In this document: positions 17,960-27,723 of the stretch, piece by piece | Layout: each line of letters opens with the position of its first letter | How positions within the stretch are numbered: the stretch's first letter is position 1 | Origin: Sulfuricurvum sp. | GTDB lineage: Bacteria; Campylobacterota; Campylobacteria; Campylobacterales; Sulfurimonadaceae | Direction: 5' to 3' | Assembly: GCF_030691015.1 (NCBI RefSeq) | Contig: NZ_JAUYFF010000011.1 | Location: 1-60,932 of the forward strand | Length of the DNA: 60,932 nt | Notes under the pieces: generated by a model | The model's database searches: none | Told to the model about the DNA's origin: nothing | Seen by the model: only the letters and a program-made list of their open reading frames with translations | Program-made: the position numbers and the translations under genes

Positions 17960-19900
17960 ATGAAAGAGCAGATGCGCATAATTATAATTTTTATCTTGCT
18001 AAGCGCACTTATCAAAGCAGAAAACTACGTTGACGTTACCGTTTCCCCTAGTGCTCTTCATGAGAATTATTTTTATCTTGAAGATAAAAAAGGGGAACTG
18101 AGTATTGATAGTGTTCTGATAGAGGATACCCAAAAAATGTTTCGTCCATTAAATGGCCGTTCCGCAGGATTTGGACTGACAAAGTCCGATTTTTGGATCA
18201 AACTTTCCCTTGAAAACCCGCAAAAATATCCGATCAAACGGTTGTTGAAATTCGATTATCCCCTGTTGGATAACGTCACTTTCTATCTAAGCAATCCTGA
18301 TGGAACCTATTCTAAAAAGATTAGCGGTGATTCGGTTGCCGTCGCATTGCACGAAAAAAAAGATGAGAACATTCTCTTTTCACTTACTATGCAGCCTCAA
18401 AGTAAAGAGACTCTCTACTTTCATATTCGTTCTAACAGTTCAATGGATTTACAGCTTTATCTTATGAGTGATGAAAACTATTACGCTTCTCAGGTTACTA
18501 AAACGGCTCTTTTAGGGATTTTTTACGGCGGAGCAGCCATTATGATTTTGTATAACTTTTTTCTGTTTCTCTCCCTCCGTGAACGTAGCTATTTTTACTA
18601 CGTCATTTTTCAGATTGCCAATATTTTGACTCTTTTAGCCCTAAGCGGAGTCGCATTTAGGTATTTATGGCCCGATTATCCCGAAATCAACAATACAATT
18701 ATCCCGTTTTTGATCGTTTTGGCTCATGTACTGGCCATAATGTTTACCCGCACTTTTTTGGATACTAAAGCATTACTGCCGAAACAGGATAAAGTTCTCT
18801 TGTTTATTTTAGCTTTTTCGTTCGTTACCCTTTTTCTTACGACACTGCTGGACTACTATCATGGACTTATCTTATCGGTCATTGTCCTTTTTATCACAAC
18901 ATCGAGTTTGGTATCAGTGGGGTTGATCGCCTATTTTCGCTATAACGTGAGAGCGTCAAAATTTTATCTGATCGCATGGCTATTGTTGTTTATCGGTACG
19001 ATGTTGACGGGGATGAAAAATATCGGGTTACTGCCGATCAATTTTTTTACGACGTGGGGGACGCAAATCGGGGTCTTTTTCGAGCTCCTTCTCCTTTCGT
19101 TCGGTTTGGCTGATCGTATTAACGTTATCCGTCTTCAGAAAGAGCGGTTTCAGGAAGAGGCGGCACAGAAAGCAAAAATTTTGACCAATGTGTTGCGGAA
19201 GTCAAAAGAGGAGCTTGAGGGAGAGGTAAAAGAGAGGACGGAAGAACTCTCTTTGGCCAATCAGGAGCTTCACAAAAGCGTAGCGATAAAAGAGGCACTC
19301 CTTAAAGAGGTGCATCATCGGGTAAAGAACAATTTACAGGTAATTATTTCGATGATGTGGCTTCAGCGTAGACGAACCCACAATGAAGCCGTCCATACAC
19401 TGATCGATGACAGTACCGCACGATTGCAAAGTATGGCGGTGATCCATGAGATGCTCTATCAAAGCCATGATATTACAATGATCAAATTAGAAGATTACCT
19501 CCGTTCCCTTGTTGATCTATGCCGGCGTAATACGTTGAGCGAATCGGTTCGAATTGATGCGTCGTTTCAACCGCTTGAGATTAATCTGGATAACGCTGTG
19601 ACGATGGGATTGATCTGCAATGAAGTATTAAGTAATGTATTTAAACATGCCTATAGAGCCACCGATACCGGAAATAAACTCTTTATTCGGTGTGAACAGA
19701 GGGGTAATCGTGTCTCTCTTCGGATTAAAGACAACGGTATCGGATTTGAAGGGTTTATACAGAATAAAAAATGTATCGGCATTATGCTGGTACATGCATT
19801 GGCAGAAAAATTGCCGGAAGCGCAGATTATATATCGAAAATACAGCGGTACCTATTTTAGATTGGAGTTTTTGAATGAATCCGATATTTCTGATCGTTGA
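17960..19900 (+). CDS. 7TM-DISM sensor histidine kinase, HisKA_2 type
   Basis: A signal or anchor segment (MRIIIIFILLSALIKAE) is followed by a periplasmic 7TMR-DISMED2-like beta domain (to about residue 180), seven transmembrane helices (about 185-390), a short coiled coil, then a HisKA_2 domain with EVHHRVKNNLQ (phospho-acceptor near His453) and an HATPase with NEVLSNVFKHAY and IKDNGIGFEG. I start at ATG 17960; an ATG at 17972 is also possible. The sensor would bind a periplasmic ligand, perhaps carbohydrate-like as proposed for the family. It overlaps its response regulator by 26 bases. Confidence 0.9.
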   Translation: MKEQMRIIIIFILLSALIKAENYVDVTVSPSALHENYFYLEDKKGELSIDSVLIEDTQKMFRPLNGRSAGFGLTKSDFWIKLSLENPQKYPIKRLLKFDYPLLDNVTFYLSNPDGTYSKKISGDSVAVALHEKKDENILFSLTMQPQSKETLYFHIRSNSSMDLQLYLMSDENYYASQVTKTALLGIFYGGAAIMILYNFFLFLSLRERSYFYYVIFQIANILTLLALSGVAFRYLWPDYPEINNTIIPFLIVLAHVLAIMFTRTFLDTKALLPKQDKVLLFILAFSFVTLFLTTLLDYYHGLILSVIVLFITTSSLVSVGLIAYFRYNVRASKFYLIAWLLLFIGTMLTGMKNIGLLPINFFTTWGTQIGVFFELLLLSFGLADRINVIRLQKERFQEEAAQKAKILTNVLRKSKEELEGEVKERTEELSLANQELHKSVAIKEALLKEVHHRVKNNLQVIISMMWLQRRRTHNEAVHTLIDDSTARLQSMAVIHEMLYQSHDITMIKLEDYLRSLVDLCRRNTLSESVRIDASFQPLEINLDNAVTMGLICNEVLSNVFKHAYRATDTGNKLFIRCEQRGNRVSLRIKDNGIGFEGFIQNKKCIGIMLVHALAEKLPEAQIIYRKYSGTYFRLEFLNESDISDR

Positions 19901-20549
19901 AGATGAACCGATTACCTCCCGTTTTATACGCGAGATTATCGAAGATCTAGGATATCACGTTGCGGGAAGTGCAAAAAGTGCACTGGAAGCACGAAAATTC
20001 TTAGCCGCGCAGCATATCGATATCATTATCATGGATATCAATATACAAGGCTCAGAGGATGGAATTCAACTCTCACGAAGTTTGGTGGATGATAATGTAG
20101 CCATCATCTACATCAGCGCTTACAGTGACCCCCAGACGTTGCAGGAAGCGGCCGTGACAATTCCGTATGGTTTTCTTGTAAAACCATTTAGGGAAGCGGA
20201 TTTGATGGCCGTATTGCATATTGTCGTTTCGAGAGTAAAAAAAGAGTATTTGGAAGGGAAAAAACAGGCTAAAGATAAATTTCCGGAGTGCTGGCTGGAT
20301 GTAGAACAAAATCGGTTGCATTGGTACGCTCAAATAATTGAATTAAGCAAGAATGAGACAACGGCACTGAACCTTTTTTGGACAAAACCGGATTCTCCGA
20401 TAACGATGGAAGAGCTGCGTCAAGCGGTGTGGGGGGATAAGAGTATCGGTGATTCCACCATACGGGAATTGATCAATCGGATACGGAACAAAGTGGACAC
20501 CTTAAGTATCGAAAATATATACGGGACGGGGTATATACTGAAAAAGTGA
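19875..20549 (+). CDS. Response regulator, receiver plus winged-helix DNA-binding domain
   Basis: The N-terminal receiver has the acidic pair in VEDEP, phospho-acceptor Asp54 (IIIMDIN) and Lys103 (FLVKPF). The C-terminal ~90 residues look like an OmpR-type winged helix: ELSKNETTALNLF, then GDKSIGDSTIRELINRIRNK and the wing IYGTGYILKK. It starts inside the 3' end of the kinase gene, so the two are cognate partners and translationally coupled. Targets are unknown. Confidence 0.88.
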   Translation: MNPIFLIVEDEPITSRFIREIIEDLGYHVAGSAKSALEARKFLAAQHIDIIIMDINIQGSEDGIQLSRSLVDDNVAIIYISAYSDPQTLQEAAVTIPYGFLVKPFREADLMAVLHIVVSRVKKEYLEGKKQAKDKFPECWLDVEQNRLHWYAQIIELSKNETTALNLFWTKPDSPITMEELRQAVWGDKSIGDSTIRELINRIRNKVDTLSIENIYGTGYILKK

Positions 20550-20582
20550 TATGAATATTTAACGATTGAGAAAGTATCTGGG

Positions 20583-20588
20583 TAAAAT
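20583..20588 (+). promoter_or_regulatory. Extended -10 box (gggTAAAAT) almost touching the yaiI start
   Basis: TAAAAT ends only 7 bases before the ATG at 20596. If this is the -10 element, the transcript would begin at or next to the start codon and be leaderless. No Shine-Dalgarno sequence is seen before this ATG. Confidence 0.35.
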
Positions 20589-20595
20589 AACGCCT

Positions 20596-21042
20596 ATGAA
20601 AATACTTGTCGATGCCGATGCTTTTCCCAATGCCCTTAAAGAGATACTACTACGTGCGGTACTAAAGCGGGAAATCACCACCATTTTCATCGCCAATAAA
20701 CGAATCGCTACTCCCGATGTCGCTTATGTGTCAATGGAAGTTGTGGCACAAGGCCCCGATGAAGCCGATCACCGTATTACAGAGCTGTGTGAATCGTGTG
20801 ATATTGTCATAACGGCGGATATTCCTCTGGCGGATCGTATCGTGACAAAGGGAGCTGTAGGGCTTGATCCGCGCGGAACGATTTATGATGAAAACAACAT
20901 CAAACACCTTCTAGCAATGCGCAATCTGATGGAAGAGCTACGTAATAACGGTGAGATTACGGGCGGTCCGAGTGCTATCGGAGAAAAGACGGTAAGGGCG
21001 TTTGCGGACGGACTGAATCGGTTACTCTCTAAACGACTTTAA
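20596..21042 (+). CDS. YaiI/YqxD family protein (UPF0178, DUF188)
   Basis: The 148-residue protein begins MKILVDADAFPNALKEIL, the typical family start, so I use this ATG and not the upstream TTG at 20566. Other family landmarks are VITADIPLAD, GLDPRGTIYDENNI and the C-terminal GGPSAIGEKTVRAFADGLNRL. The acidic DADAFP motif resembles PIN-like nucleases, but no activity is established. Confidence 0.9.
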   Translation: MKILVDADAFPNALKEILLRAVLKREITTIFIANKRIATPDVAYVSMEVVAQGPDEADHRITELCESCDIVITADIPLADRIVTKGAVGLDPRGTIYDENNIKHLLAMRNLMEELRNNGEITGGPSAIGEKTVRAFADGLNRLLSKRL

Positions 21043-21067
21043 AAGCTCCCCTTTACCCTTTAGACAT

Positions 21068-21073
21068 TATAAT
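21068..21073 (+). promoter_or_regulatory. Probable -10 box of dnaE
   Basis: TATAAT lies 29 bases before the dnaE ATG, within the 60-bp gap after yaiI. No clear -35 box. Confidence 0.5.
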
Positions 21074-21102
21074 CTTTTTACTTTTTTTCAAGGCATTTTT
21101 AT

Positions 21103-24100
21103 ATGAGCACAGTTCCCCCGTTTACCCATCTTCATCTCCATACCGAATACTCTTTACTTGATGGTGCAAACAAAATATCCGCGTTAGCCTCGCGGGTTAA
21201 AGAGTTGGGGATGACCTCGGTGGCGATGAGCGATCACGGGAATATGTTCGGGGCAATCGATTTTTATCAGCAGATGCGCGGAGCTGGGCTTAAACCGATT
21301 ATCGGGATGGAAGCGTACATCCATAACGGTGAAGATTTAGGGGATAAAACGATCAAACAGCGTTTTCACGTTTGTTTGTTTGCTAAAAACGAAGCGGGTT
21401 ATAAAAACCTGATGTATCTTTCTTCGCAAGCCTATATCAACGGCTTTTACTATTTTCCCCGTATCAACAAACAACTCCTTCGTGAGAATTGTGAGGGGAT
21501 CATTTGTACTTCGGCGTGTTTGCAAGGGGAGGTGAATTGGCATCTCAATACCAACAGCGAGCGTAACGTCAAAAACGGGGCGTTAGGATACGATGAGGCG
21601 AAACGGATTGCATTGGAGTATAAAGAGATTTTCGGGGATGATTTTTACATGGAGATCATGCGCCACGGAATTGCCGATCAGCTTTTTATCGACGAGCAGG
21701 TTATTCGCATTTCCCAAGAGACGAATATCAAACTCATTGCGACCAACGACACCCACTACACCTACGCGGGGGATGCTCAGTATCATGAAGCATTTATGTG
21801 TATCGGGATGAATAAACTCTACGATGACCCCAAGCGTATGCGCCACTCCGTCCATGAGTTTTACATCAAATCCCCTGAGCAGATGGCACGGCTCTTTGCC
21901 GATATCCCAGAAGCGCTCTATAACACCCAAGAGATCGTCGATAAGTGCCAGCTCGAACTTAAACTCGGAAACCCGACCCCACCGAACTTTAAATTTACGA
22001 CCGAATACGCTCTCGAAGAGGGGCTAACTATCGAAGAGGATTCGGAGTATTTTATCCACCGCTGCCGAATCGGTTTGGAACTACGCCTCGAACACGTTCC
22101 AGAAGCGAGACATCAGGAGTATCGAGATCGTTTAGAGTTCGAGATGCAGGTGATCAACCAGATGAAATTCCCCGGCTATATGCTTATCGTTTGGGATTTC
22201 GTCCGTGAAGCAAAACGGATGGGGATTGCCGTAGGCCCGGGGCGGGGATCGGCGGCGGGAAGTCTCGTCGCTTATAGTCTTGAGATCACCGATATCGACC
22301 CGATGAAATACGATTTGCTTTTTGAGCGTTTTCTCAATCCGGAACGGGTATCGATGCCCGATATCGATATGGACTTTATGCAAGCGCGTCGCGGCGAGAT
22401 CATCGATTACGTCGTACGTAAATACGGGCGGGAGCAGGTCGCACAGATCATCACCTTTGGTTCACTGTTAGCCAAAGGGGTTATCCGCGACGTAGCCCGT
22501 GTTTTGGAGATGCCCCTCTCCCAAGCCGACATGATGGCAAAATTAATCCCTGATGAGTTGGGAATCACCCTCAACGGTAAAACCAAAGGGGGAGAGTTCA
22601 AACCCGGAGCGTTCCAAAAAGAGCCGAAGATCCAAGAGTTAGTCGAATCCGATCCGCAGATCGCGCGGGTGTGGGAGTTCTCTAAAAAGCTCGAAGGGCT
22701 TAAACGCAATGCGGGGATGCATGCGGCGGGAGTCGTTATCTCTAATGAGCCTCTCTGGAAGAAAACCCCGATCTATAAACCCTCAGGCGAGGAGACATTT
22801 GTCACTCAGTACTCCCTCAACTACCTCGAAGACATCGACCTGATCAAATTTGACTTCTTGGGACTTAAAACCCTCGACGTTATTGATAACGCGATCAAAC
22901 TGATCCGTAAGCGTTACGACGTCGAGGTGAATTGGCATAAAATCGATGAAAATGATCCCAAAGTGTACGAAATTATCCAAAGCGGTGACACGATCGGGAT
23001 GTTCCAAATCGAGAGTTCAGGGATGCAGGATCTGAACAAACGGCTCAAACCCTCTTCATTTGAAGACTTGATTGCGGTACTCGCCCTCTATCGTCCGGGA
23101 CCGATGGAATCGGGGATGTTGGATGACTTTATCGAACGTAAGCACGGACGTAAAAAGATATTTTATCCGTTTGAAGAGGTGAGCTTTGACGCGCTCAAAG
23201 ATACCTTGGAACCGACATACGGGATGATCGTTTATCAAGAGCAGGTTATGCAGATCGTTCAAACGATTGGGGGGATGAGCCTCGGCGGTGCGGACATCGT
23301 ACGCCGCGCGATGGGGAAAAAGAAAATCGAAGAGATGCAAAAGTACAATAAAGAGTTTTCCGAGGGGGCGGTCAAGCAGGGGCTTGAGTATAAGAAAGCC
23401 TCCGAACTCTTCGACCTGATCGAAAAATTCGCCGGATACGGGTTCAACAAATCCCACTCGGCGGCATACGCGATGGTGACGTTCCAAACCGCGTGGCTCA
23501 AAACCTACTACCCGCAAGAGTTTATGGCGGCACTCCTCACCTCGGAAAAAGACAACACCGACAAGGTCGTCAAATACATCGACGAAGCCAAACGGATGAA
23601 AATCTTCCTCGGTGCCCCCGATATCAACCACTCACAGCTCGAATTCTCCGCGATCAACAAAGACGGTCAGGATCAAATCCTATTTGGTCTTGGGGCGATC
23701 AAAGGGGTCGGAGAAGCGGCAGTCGAGTCGATCCTCGAAGCACGGAGTGAGGGGGAATTTAAAGATATCCAAGACTTCACCAACCGTATCGAGCCTCAAA
23801 AAGTGAACAAACGGGTGATCGAGTGCATCATTAAAGCGGGGGGATTGGATCATTTTGGATACTCTCGCCGTGCATTGCTAGAACAGGTCGAAACCCTCGT
23901 CGAGACGGCAAAAAAAGGCTCGTCCCTGAAAAAAGATGCCCAATTTAGCCTTTTCGGAGATGATGAAGAGGTGACAGCGGTCGAGCTGAGTCTCAAAAAT
24001 ATGGATGAGTTTGATCTCAAAACCCTTCTCGATTTTGAGAAAGACACCCTCGGCTTCTACGTCTCCGGTCATCCGCTCGATAACTTCCGCGAGCAGATCG

Positions 24101-24657
24101 ACGCGATCAACTATACCCTATCATCCGAAGTGGAAAACATCGAGGACGGTTCCACTGCCATCTTCATCGGAAAAGTCGAAACGATCACGAAAAAGATGTC
24201 GAAAAAAGGGTCAATGTTCGGACTTGTGAGTCTGATGGATTTCCACGGCAATATCGAAGTGATGCTCTTTAGTGACAGAGTCGATCAGCTCGAAGCGATG
24301 GATCTCGATGAACCGATAGCGTTCAAGGTCAAAGTCACCCACACCGAGATGTTCACCCGCATCAGTGTCACGAAGATTATGACCCTCAACGAAGCGAAAA
24401 AAGAGGCGAAAAAGGTAGAAACCAAAATCGTCGAAAACCTCCCTCCTCAGGAGCCGTTGCAACTGCGCATCCGCCTCAGCGACAACCTCGAAGCGTTAGA
24501 GAAACTCTACACCCTCGTCCGCCGTCATCCGGGACGCCGTGAGATCAAACTTACCATCGTCTCGAAACTTGCTGATGTAGTGATCGATTCGGCGATACGG
24601 GTGGATAATAAGGTGATTGAAGAGTTAAGTGCGTTGGAAGATGTGGATGTAATTTAA
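21103..24657 (+). CDS. dnaE: DNA polymerase III alpha subunit
   Basis: The replicative polymerase catalytic subunit, 1184 residues, full length for DnaE1. An N-terminal PHP domain starts FTHLHLHTEYSLLDGA. The palm carries the catalytic aspartates in PDIDMDF (D420, D422, matching E. coli D401/D403), with GPGRGSAAGSLVAY just before it and HAAGVVIS later. The tandem helix-hairpin-helix and OB regions follow (NRIEPQKVNKRVIECIIKAGG; then STAIFIGKVETITKKMSKKG). Its last four bases overlap the convergent SIR2-STAND gene. Confidence 0.98.
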   Translation: MSTVPPFTHLHLHTEYSLLDGANKISALASRVKELGMTSVAMSDHGNMFGAIDFYQQMRGAGLKPIIGMEAYIHNGEDLGDKTIKQRFHVCLFAKNEAGYKNLMYLSSQAYINGFYYFPRINKQLLRENCEGIICTSACLQGEVNWHLNTNSERNVKNGALGYDEAKRIALEYKEIFGDDFYMEIMRHGIADQLFIDEQVIRISQETNIKLIATNDTHYTYAGDAQYHEAFMCIGMNKLYDDPKRMRHSVHEFYIKSPEQMARLFADIPEALYNTQEIVDKCQLELKLGNPTPPNFKFTTEYALEEGLTIEEDSEYFIHRCRIGLELRLEHVPEARHQEYRDRLEFEMQVINQMKFPGYMLIVWDFVREAKRMGIAVGPGRGSAAGSLVAYSLEITDIDPMKYDLLFERFLNPERVSMPDIDMDFMQARRGEIIDYVVRKYGREQVAQIITFGSLLAKGVIRDVARVLEMPLSQADMMAKLIPDELGITLNGKTKGGEFKPGAFQKEPKIQELVESDPQIARVWEFSKKLEGLKRNAGMHAAGVVISNEPLWKKTPIYKPSGEETFVTQYSLNYLEDIDLIKFDFLGLKTLDVIDNAIKLIRKRYDVEVNWHKIDENDPKVYEIIQSGDTIGMFQIESSGMQDLNKRLKPSSFEDLIAVLALYRPGPMESGMLDDFIERKHGRKKIFYPFEEVSFDALKDTLEPTYGMIVYQEQVMQIVQTIGGMSLGGADIVRRAMGKKKIEEMQKYNKEFSEGAVKQGLEYKKASELFDLIEKFAGYGFNKSHSAAYAMVTFQTAWLKTYYPQEFMAALLTSEKDNTDKVVKYIDEAKRMKIFLGAPDINHSQLEFSAINKDGQDQILFGLGAIKGVGEAAVESILEARSEGEFKDIQDFTNRIEPQKVNKRVIECIIKAGGLDHFGYSRRALLEQVETLVETAKKGSSLKKDAQFSLFGDDEEVTAVELSLKNMDEFDLKTLLDFEKDTLGFYVSGHPLDNFREQIDAINYTLSSEVENIEDGSTAIFIGKVETITKKMSKKGSMFGLVSLMDFHGNIEVMLFSDRVDQLEAMDLDEPIAFKVKVTHTEMFTRISVTKIMTLNEAKKEAKKVETKIVENLPPQEPLQLRIRLSDNLEALEKLYTLVRRHPGRREIKLTIVSKLADVVIDSAIRVDNKVIEELSALEDVDVI

Positions 24658-27614
24658 TCCTTGCAATATCTCCCTTTTTTATTATAAGGAAGTTTTTGTT
24701 CTTTTTTAATTTTTTGTTCAATATCATTTAAATGGTTTTTATATTTGTATAAATCTGGATGGGTATAATCTAAACTTTCTAGAATTTCTACTGCTTTTTT
24801 TGCTGTGATTAATGCTTGTGTACATTGTTTATGTTGTTCATACAAGTATGAAAGGTTAAAATAGGTAAGAGCGGTGTCTGGATGTTTTTCGCCTAGAAGC
24901 TCTTGCTGAGTATTTAATGCTTTTTCATAGAATATATGAGCCTTTTTATTTTCTCCTATATCATGATACAACGCAGCTAAGCTATTGTAGCTTTGAGCAG
25001 TGTCAGGATGTTTTTCTCCAAATGTGTCTTCTCTAATTTTTAGTGCTTTTTCATAGAGAGGAAGTGCTTTTTTATATTCTTTCAAAGATTTATAAACTGA
25101 AGCTAAATTGTTATAGTTGTTGGCAATATGAGGATGGGTTTTCTCTAATAATTCTTCTCGAATTTTTAATGCTTTTTCAAGTAAGGGAATTGCAATTTTA
25201 TGCTCATTCATGCTGTGATATAACGTACCAAGATTATCGTAAGAACTAGCAACATATGGAGTTATTATTCCTAAGAAATCTTCTCGAATTTTTAATACTT
25301 TTTTATGAAGAGTAAGTGCTTTTTGATGATCCTTCATATTTTGATGCAATACAGCTAAGTTGTTGTAAGTTTGAAGAGTATCAAAATGTCTTTCTCCTAA
25401 TGTTTTTTCTTGAATTTCTAATGCTTTTTCAAATAAAAAGAATGCATTTTTTAATTCCCCAAGACCTTTATATAAAACTCCTTCTAGATTGTAATTTTTT
25501 GCAACTTCTACAGAGTTTTCTCCAAATACCTGTTTACGTAATATTTCTGATTGCATCTGTATTTCAAGAGATTTTGAATAATTTCCTGTTGAAAAGTACA
25601 GAAATGTAAGTGAATCCAAAACTCCAGCAATGTGATTGTCTTTATTACTACTGTAAAGAGATAAAAGAGAGTCAATGATGGGAATAAATATTAGTTCATA
25701 GTTTGGAATTATAATAGCGTCGTCAGGGTGAATATACGATGCGATAGCATCGAGTATAGGTGTTGCTTTAGTATAGGATAGAGGATAATTATCCCAAATG
25801 AATGTTTTTACAATTTGATGAAGTTTATAACTATTCTCTTTTTTTGTCAGCCATCCGCGTTGAACGAGTTTAGCTAAATTTCTTTTTGTATTTACATCTG
25901 TAAGAGATAGCAATAATTTTTCTTCTTCGATTTCAATAGATGGAAATGTAGAAAGCTGTTGCAGAAGAAGTTTTAAATCGGGGTTTTGTTCTTCTTCAAA
26001 TTGCCGTTTAAATCGTTGTTCAAGATGTATGTTGAAACTTTTTTCGTCATGCGCTTCAATTTTTCCAATTTGACCACTTTTGATATTTTCTCTGAGTTCT
26101 TCTAATGTGAGATAACCCGATGCAAGTGTTTTCGCCGTGAGATAAATGAATAAAGAATGATTATCTAGATATTTGAGAATATCATCGATGTTCTCATCGG
26201 TAGAATAGTAACTAACAAAAAGGGCTCTTGCATCTTCATCTGAAAGCACTTCAAGATTTAGACTATATTTACTTTCTAAATCGCCGCGTCGTGTTGTAAT
26301 CAGAAGGTGAAAATTTGAGTTAAGAGCTTTTATTTTTTCAAAATCTTCACGATTGTATAGATTGTCTAGTAAAAGTAGATTTTTAGTTTTTAGGCGTTGA
26401 AGTTTGGTGATAATAGATTCAAGGTTATCATTTTCAGTTAGAGCAAATCGTTCTTTGAATTTGATGCGGAATAGTTCTTCAATAGATGTTTTTTCATCAG
26501 AAAATTCTAAAAAAGCAATGTTGTCATATCGTTCTTTGTTTCTGTGTAAATATTCATAAGAGAGTTCACTTTTTCCGATACCACCAATACCGTTGACGAT
26601 ATATACCATCCCTTCATTTGTGAGAGTATCTTCTAGTTTTTTTAATTCATCTACGCGTCCTAAAAAATTTTCATTTCTAGGAGGCAGGCTTGTTAAATAA
26701 TCTGCATTATTTTTAGTAGGAACTGAAGTAATGGATGAAAGTCTTTCTATTGATTCACTGGTGGTGGGTATTAATGATTTGATTTTATCGATTAAAGGTT
26801 GACCGTAATCATCAAAGAAAATGGGAGTTATTTTTCCTTTTAACTTTTTTGGTAATGAAGTACCATTACGTAGTAAAACATAGTGTTCACTCGAATTACC
26901 TTCAAAAATAGCACAGATTTTTTCGAGTTCATTAACAAAAAAATCATCGTCTAAGCTATATCCGATAAATAGAAAGCTTTTACTTGCTAAGAATGTTAGT
27001 AATGCAGTATATGCGGCTTTAAATTCGCTATTTGCATTATTGTCATAGAGTTTGTTATAACTTTCAGTAGTTAAAACTAAATTATCGATATGCTCAATAT
27101 GACCATGTAAATGCCATACAGTTGGTTTTAAAACACCATCTCGTAAAGCTTTACCTTGCTCACTTATGGATTGTATATCCCAATATGCTGTATCAGAAGG
27201 GCTATTTGATGCCCAATGCAAAACTTTGTCGTAATTGGTGGTGATGATGAGGTCTTGTCCAAGTTCCCAAATGGATTTTGGAAGTGCAAGTGATTCAAGA
27301 TCGATTTCAGATGAATGTTTATCAAATATTTCTTTTAGTAGATCGTTAAATGATTGTTTAGAAGGATAAAACTTCTTTATTTTATCTGCTACTTCGAGGT
27401 AATCAAATTTTGAAAGTCCAAAGTAGGCATTAATCAAGTTGGCTTCTGCTGAATGACCAGATTTTTCTAAATTGTAAGCAAATTTTTTTAGTAGTTCAGT
27501 CCAGCTTGGAAATAATTGATTGCCATTTTTATCTTTGATCTCCATCGATACACCTGCACCGACAAAAGGGATCACTTTGTTTTCACGAAGCAGTCTTTTG
27601 AGCTCTTCTTCCAT
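24654..27614 (-). CDS. SIR2-NB-ARC(STAND)-TPR protein, probable anti-phage defence sensor/effector
   Basis: The protein is 986 residues. An N-terminal SIR2-like domain (1-285) has FVGAGVS (19-23), TTNYDK (125-130) and HLHGH (168-172), the NAD-handling motifs of defence SIR2 proteins. A linker ending ENFLGRVDEL leads to an NB-ARC-type STAND ATPase: P-loop NGIGGIGKSEL (K348), Walker B LLLLDN (D417) and LLITTRR (438-443). From about residue 700 come six or seven 42-residue TPR units of the kinesin-light-chain type (EKALKIRE, HPDTAQSYNSLA). By analogy with Avs and other SIR2-STAND systems, the TPRs would sense an invader and the SIR2 domain would deplete NAD+ (inference). The gene is clearly AT-richer than dnaE, suggesting transfer. 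Confidence 0.85.
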   Translation of the reverse strand: MEEELKRLLRENKVIPFVGAGVSMEIKDKNGNQLFPSWTELLKKFAYNLEKSGHSAEANLINAYFGLSKFDYLEVADKIKKFYPSKQSFNDLLKEIFDKHSSEIDLESLALPKSIWELGQDLIITTNYDKVLHWASNSPSDTAYWDIQSISEQGKALRDGVLKPTVWHLHGHIEHIDNLVLTTESYNKLYDNNANSEFKAAYTALLTFLASKSFLFIGYSLDDDFFVNELEKICAIFEGNSSEHYVLLRNGTSLPKKLKGKITPIFFDDYGQPLIDKIKSLIPTTSESIERLSSITSVPTKNNADYLTSLPPRNENFLGRVDELKKLEDTLTNEGMVYIVNGIGGIGKSELSYEYLHRNKERYDNIAFLEFSDEKTSIEELFRIKFKERFALTENDNLESIITKLQRLKTKNLLLLDNLYNREDFEKIKALNSNFHLLITTRRGDLESKYSLNLEVLSDEDARALFVSYYSTDENIDDILKYLDNHSLFIYLTAKTLASGYLTLEELRENIKSGQIGKIEAHDEKSFNIHLEQRFKRQFEEEQNPDLKLLLQQLSTFPSIEIEEEKLLLSLTDVNTKRNLAKLVQRGWLTKKENSYKLHQIVKTFIWDNYPLSYTKATPILDAIASYIHPDDAIIIPNYELIFIPIIDSLLSLYSSNKDNHIAGVLDSLTFLYFSTGNYSKSLEIQMQSEILRKQVFGENSVEVAKNYNLEGVLYKGLGELKNAFFLFEKALEIQEKTLGERHFDTLQTYNNLAVLHQNMKDHQKALTLHKKVLKIREDFLGIITPYVASSYDNLGTLYHSMNEHKIAIPLLEKALKIREELLEKTHPHIANNYNNLASVYKSLKEYKKALPLYEKALKIREDTFGEKHPDTAQSYNSLAALYHDIGENKKAHIFYEKALNTQQELLGEKHPDTALTYFNLSYLYEQHKQCTQALITAKKAVEILESLDYTHPDLYKYKNHLNDIEQKIKKEQKLPYNKKGRYCKD
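24800..25530 (-). repeat. 126-bp coding repeats of the TPR region
   Basis: Near-identical segments recur about every 126 bp on the minus strand, encoding EKALKIRE followed by HPDTAQSYNSLAALY-type helices. They are TPR units, not a CRISPR array or intergenic repeats. Confidence 0.75.
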
Positions 27615-27666
27615 TCTTTTCCTAAAGTTATTGAGAAATAAAAATTATTAATTAATAGCGTAACAG

Positions 27667-27672
27667 ATTATA
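27667..27672 (-). promoter_or_regulatory. Probable -10 box of the SIR2-STAND gene
   Basis: On the minus strand CATATAATCTG contains TATAAT 52 bases upstream of the ATG at 27614. AGGA at 27623-27620 is a well-placed ribosome site that supports this start. Confidence 0.4.
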
Positions 27673-27723
27673 TGTTAAATATTACTTCTTTAAGCGATAG
27701 ATTTTTACAACAAAATGGCTATT

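Noticed and set aside
24800-25530. Regular repeats resembling a CRISPR array
   Set aside because: Spacing is about 126 bp, the repeats are in frame within one ORF and encode TPR helices; there are no unique spacers or cas genes.
24654-27614. ThsA of a Thoeris system
   Set aside because: There is a SIR2 domain, but the rest is NB-ARC plus TPR and no TIR-domain ThsB gene lies nearby.
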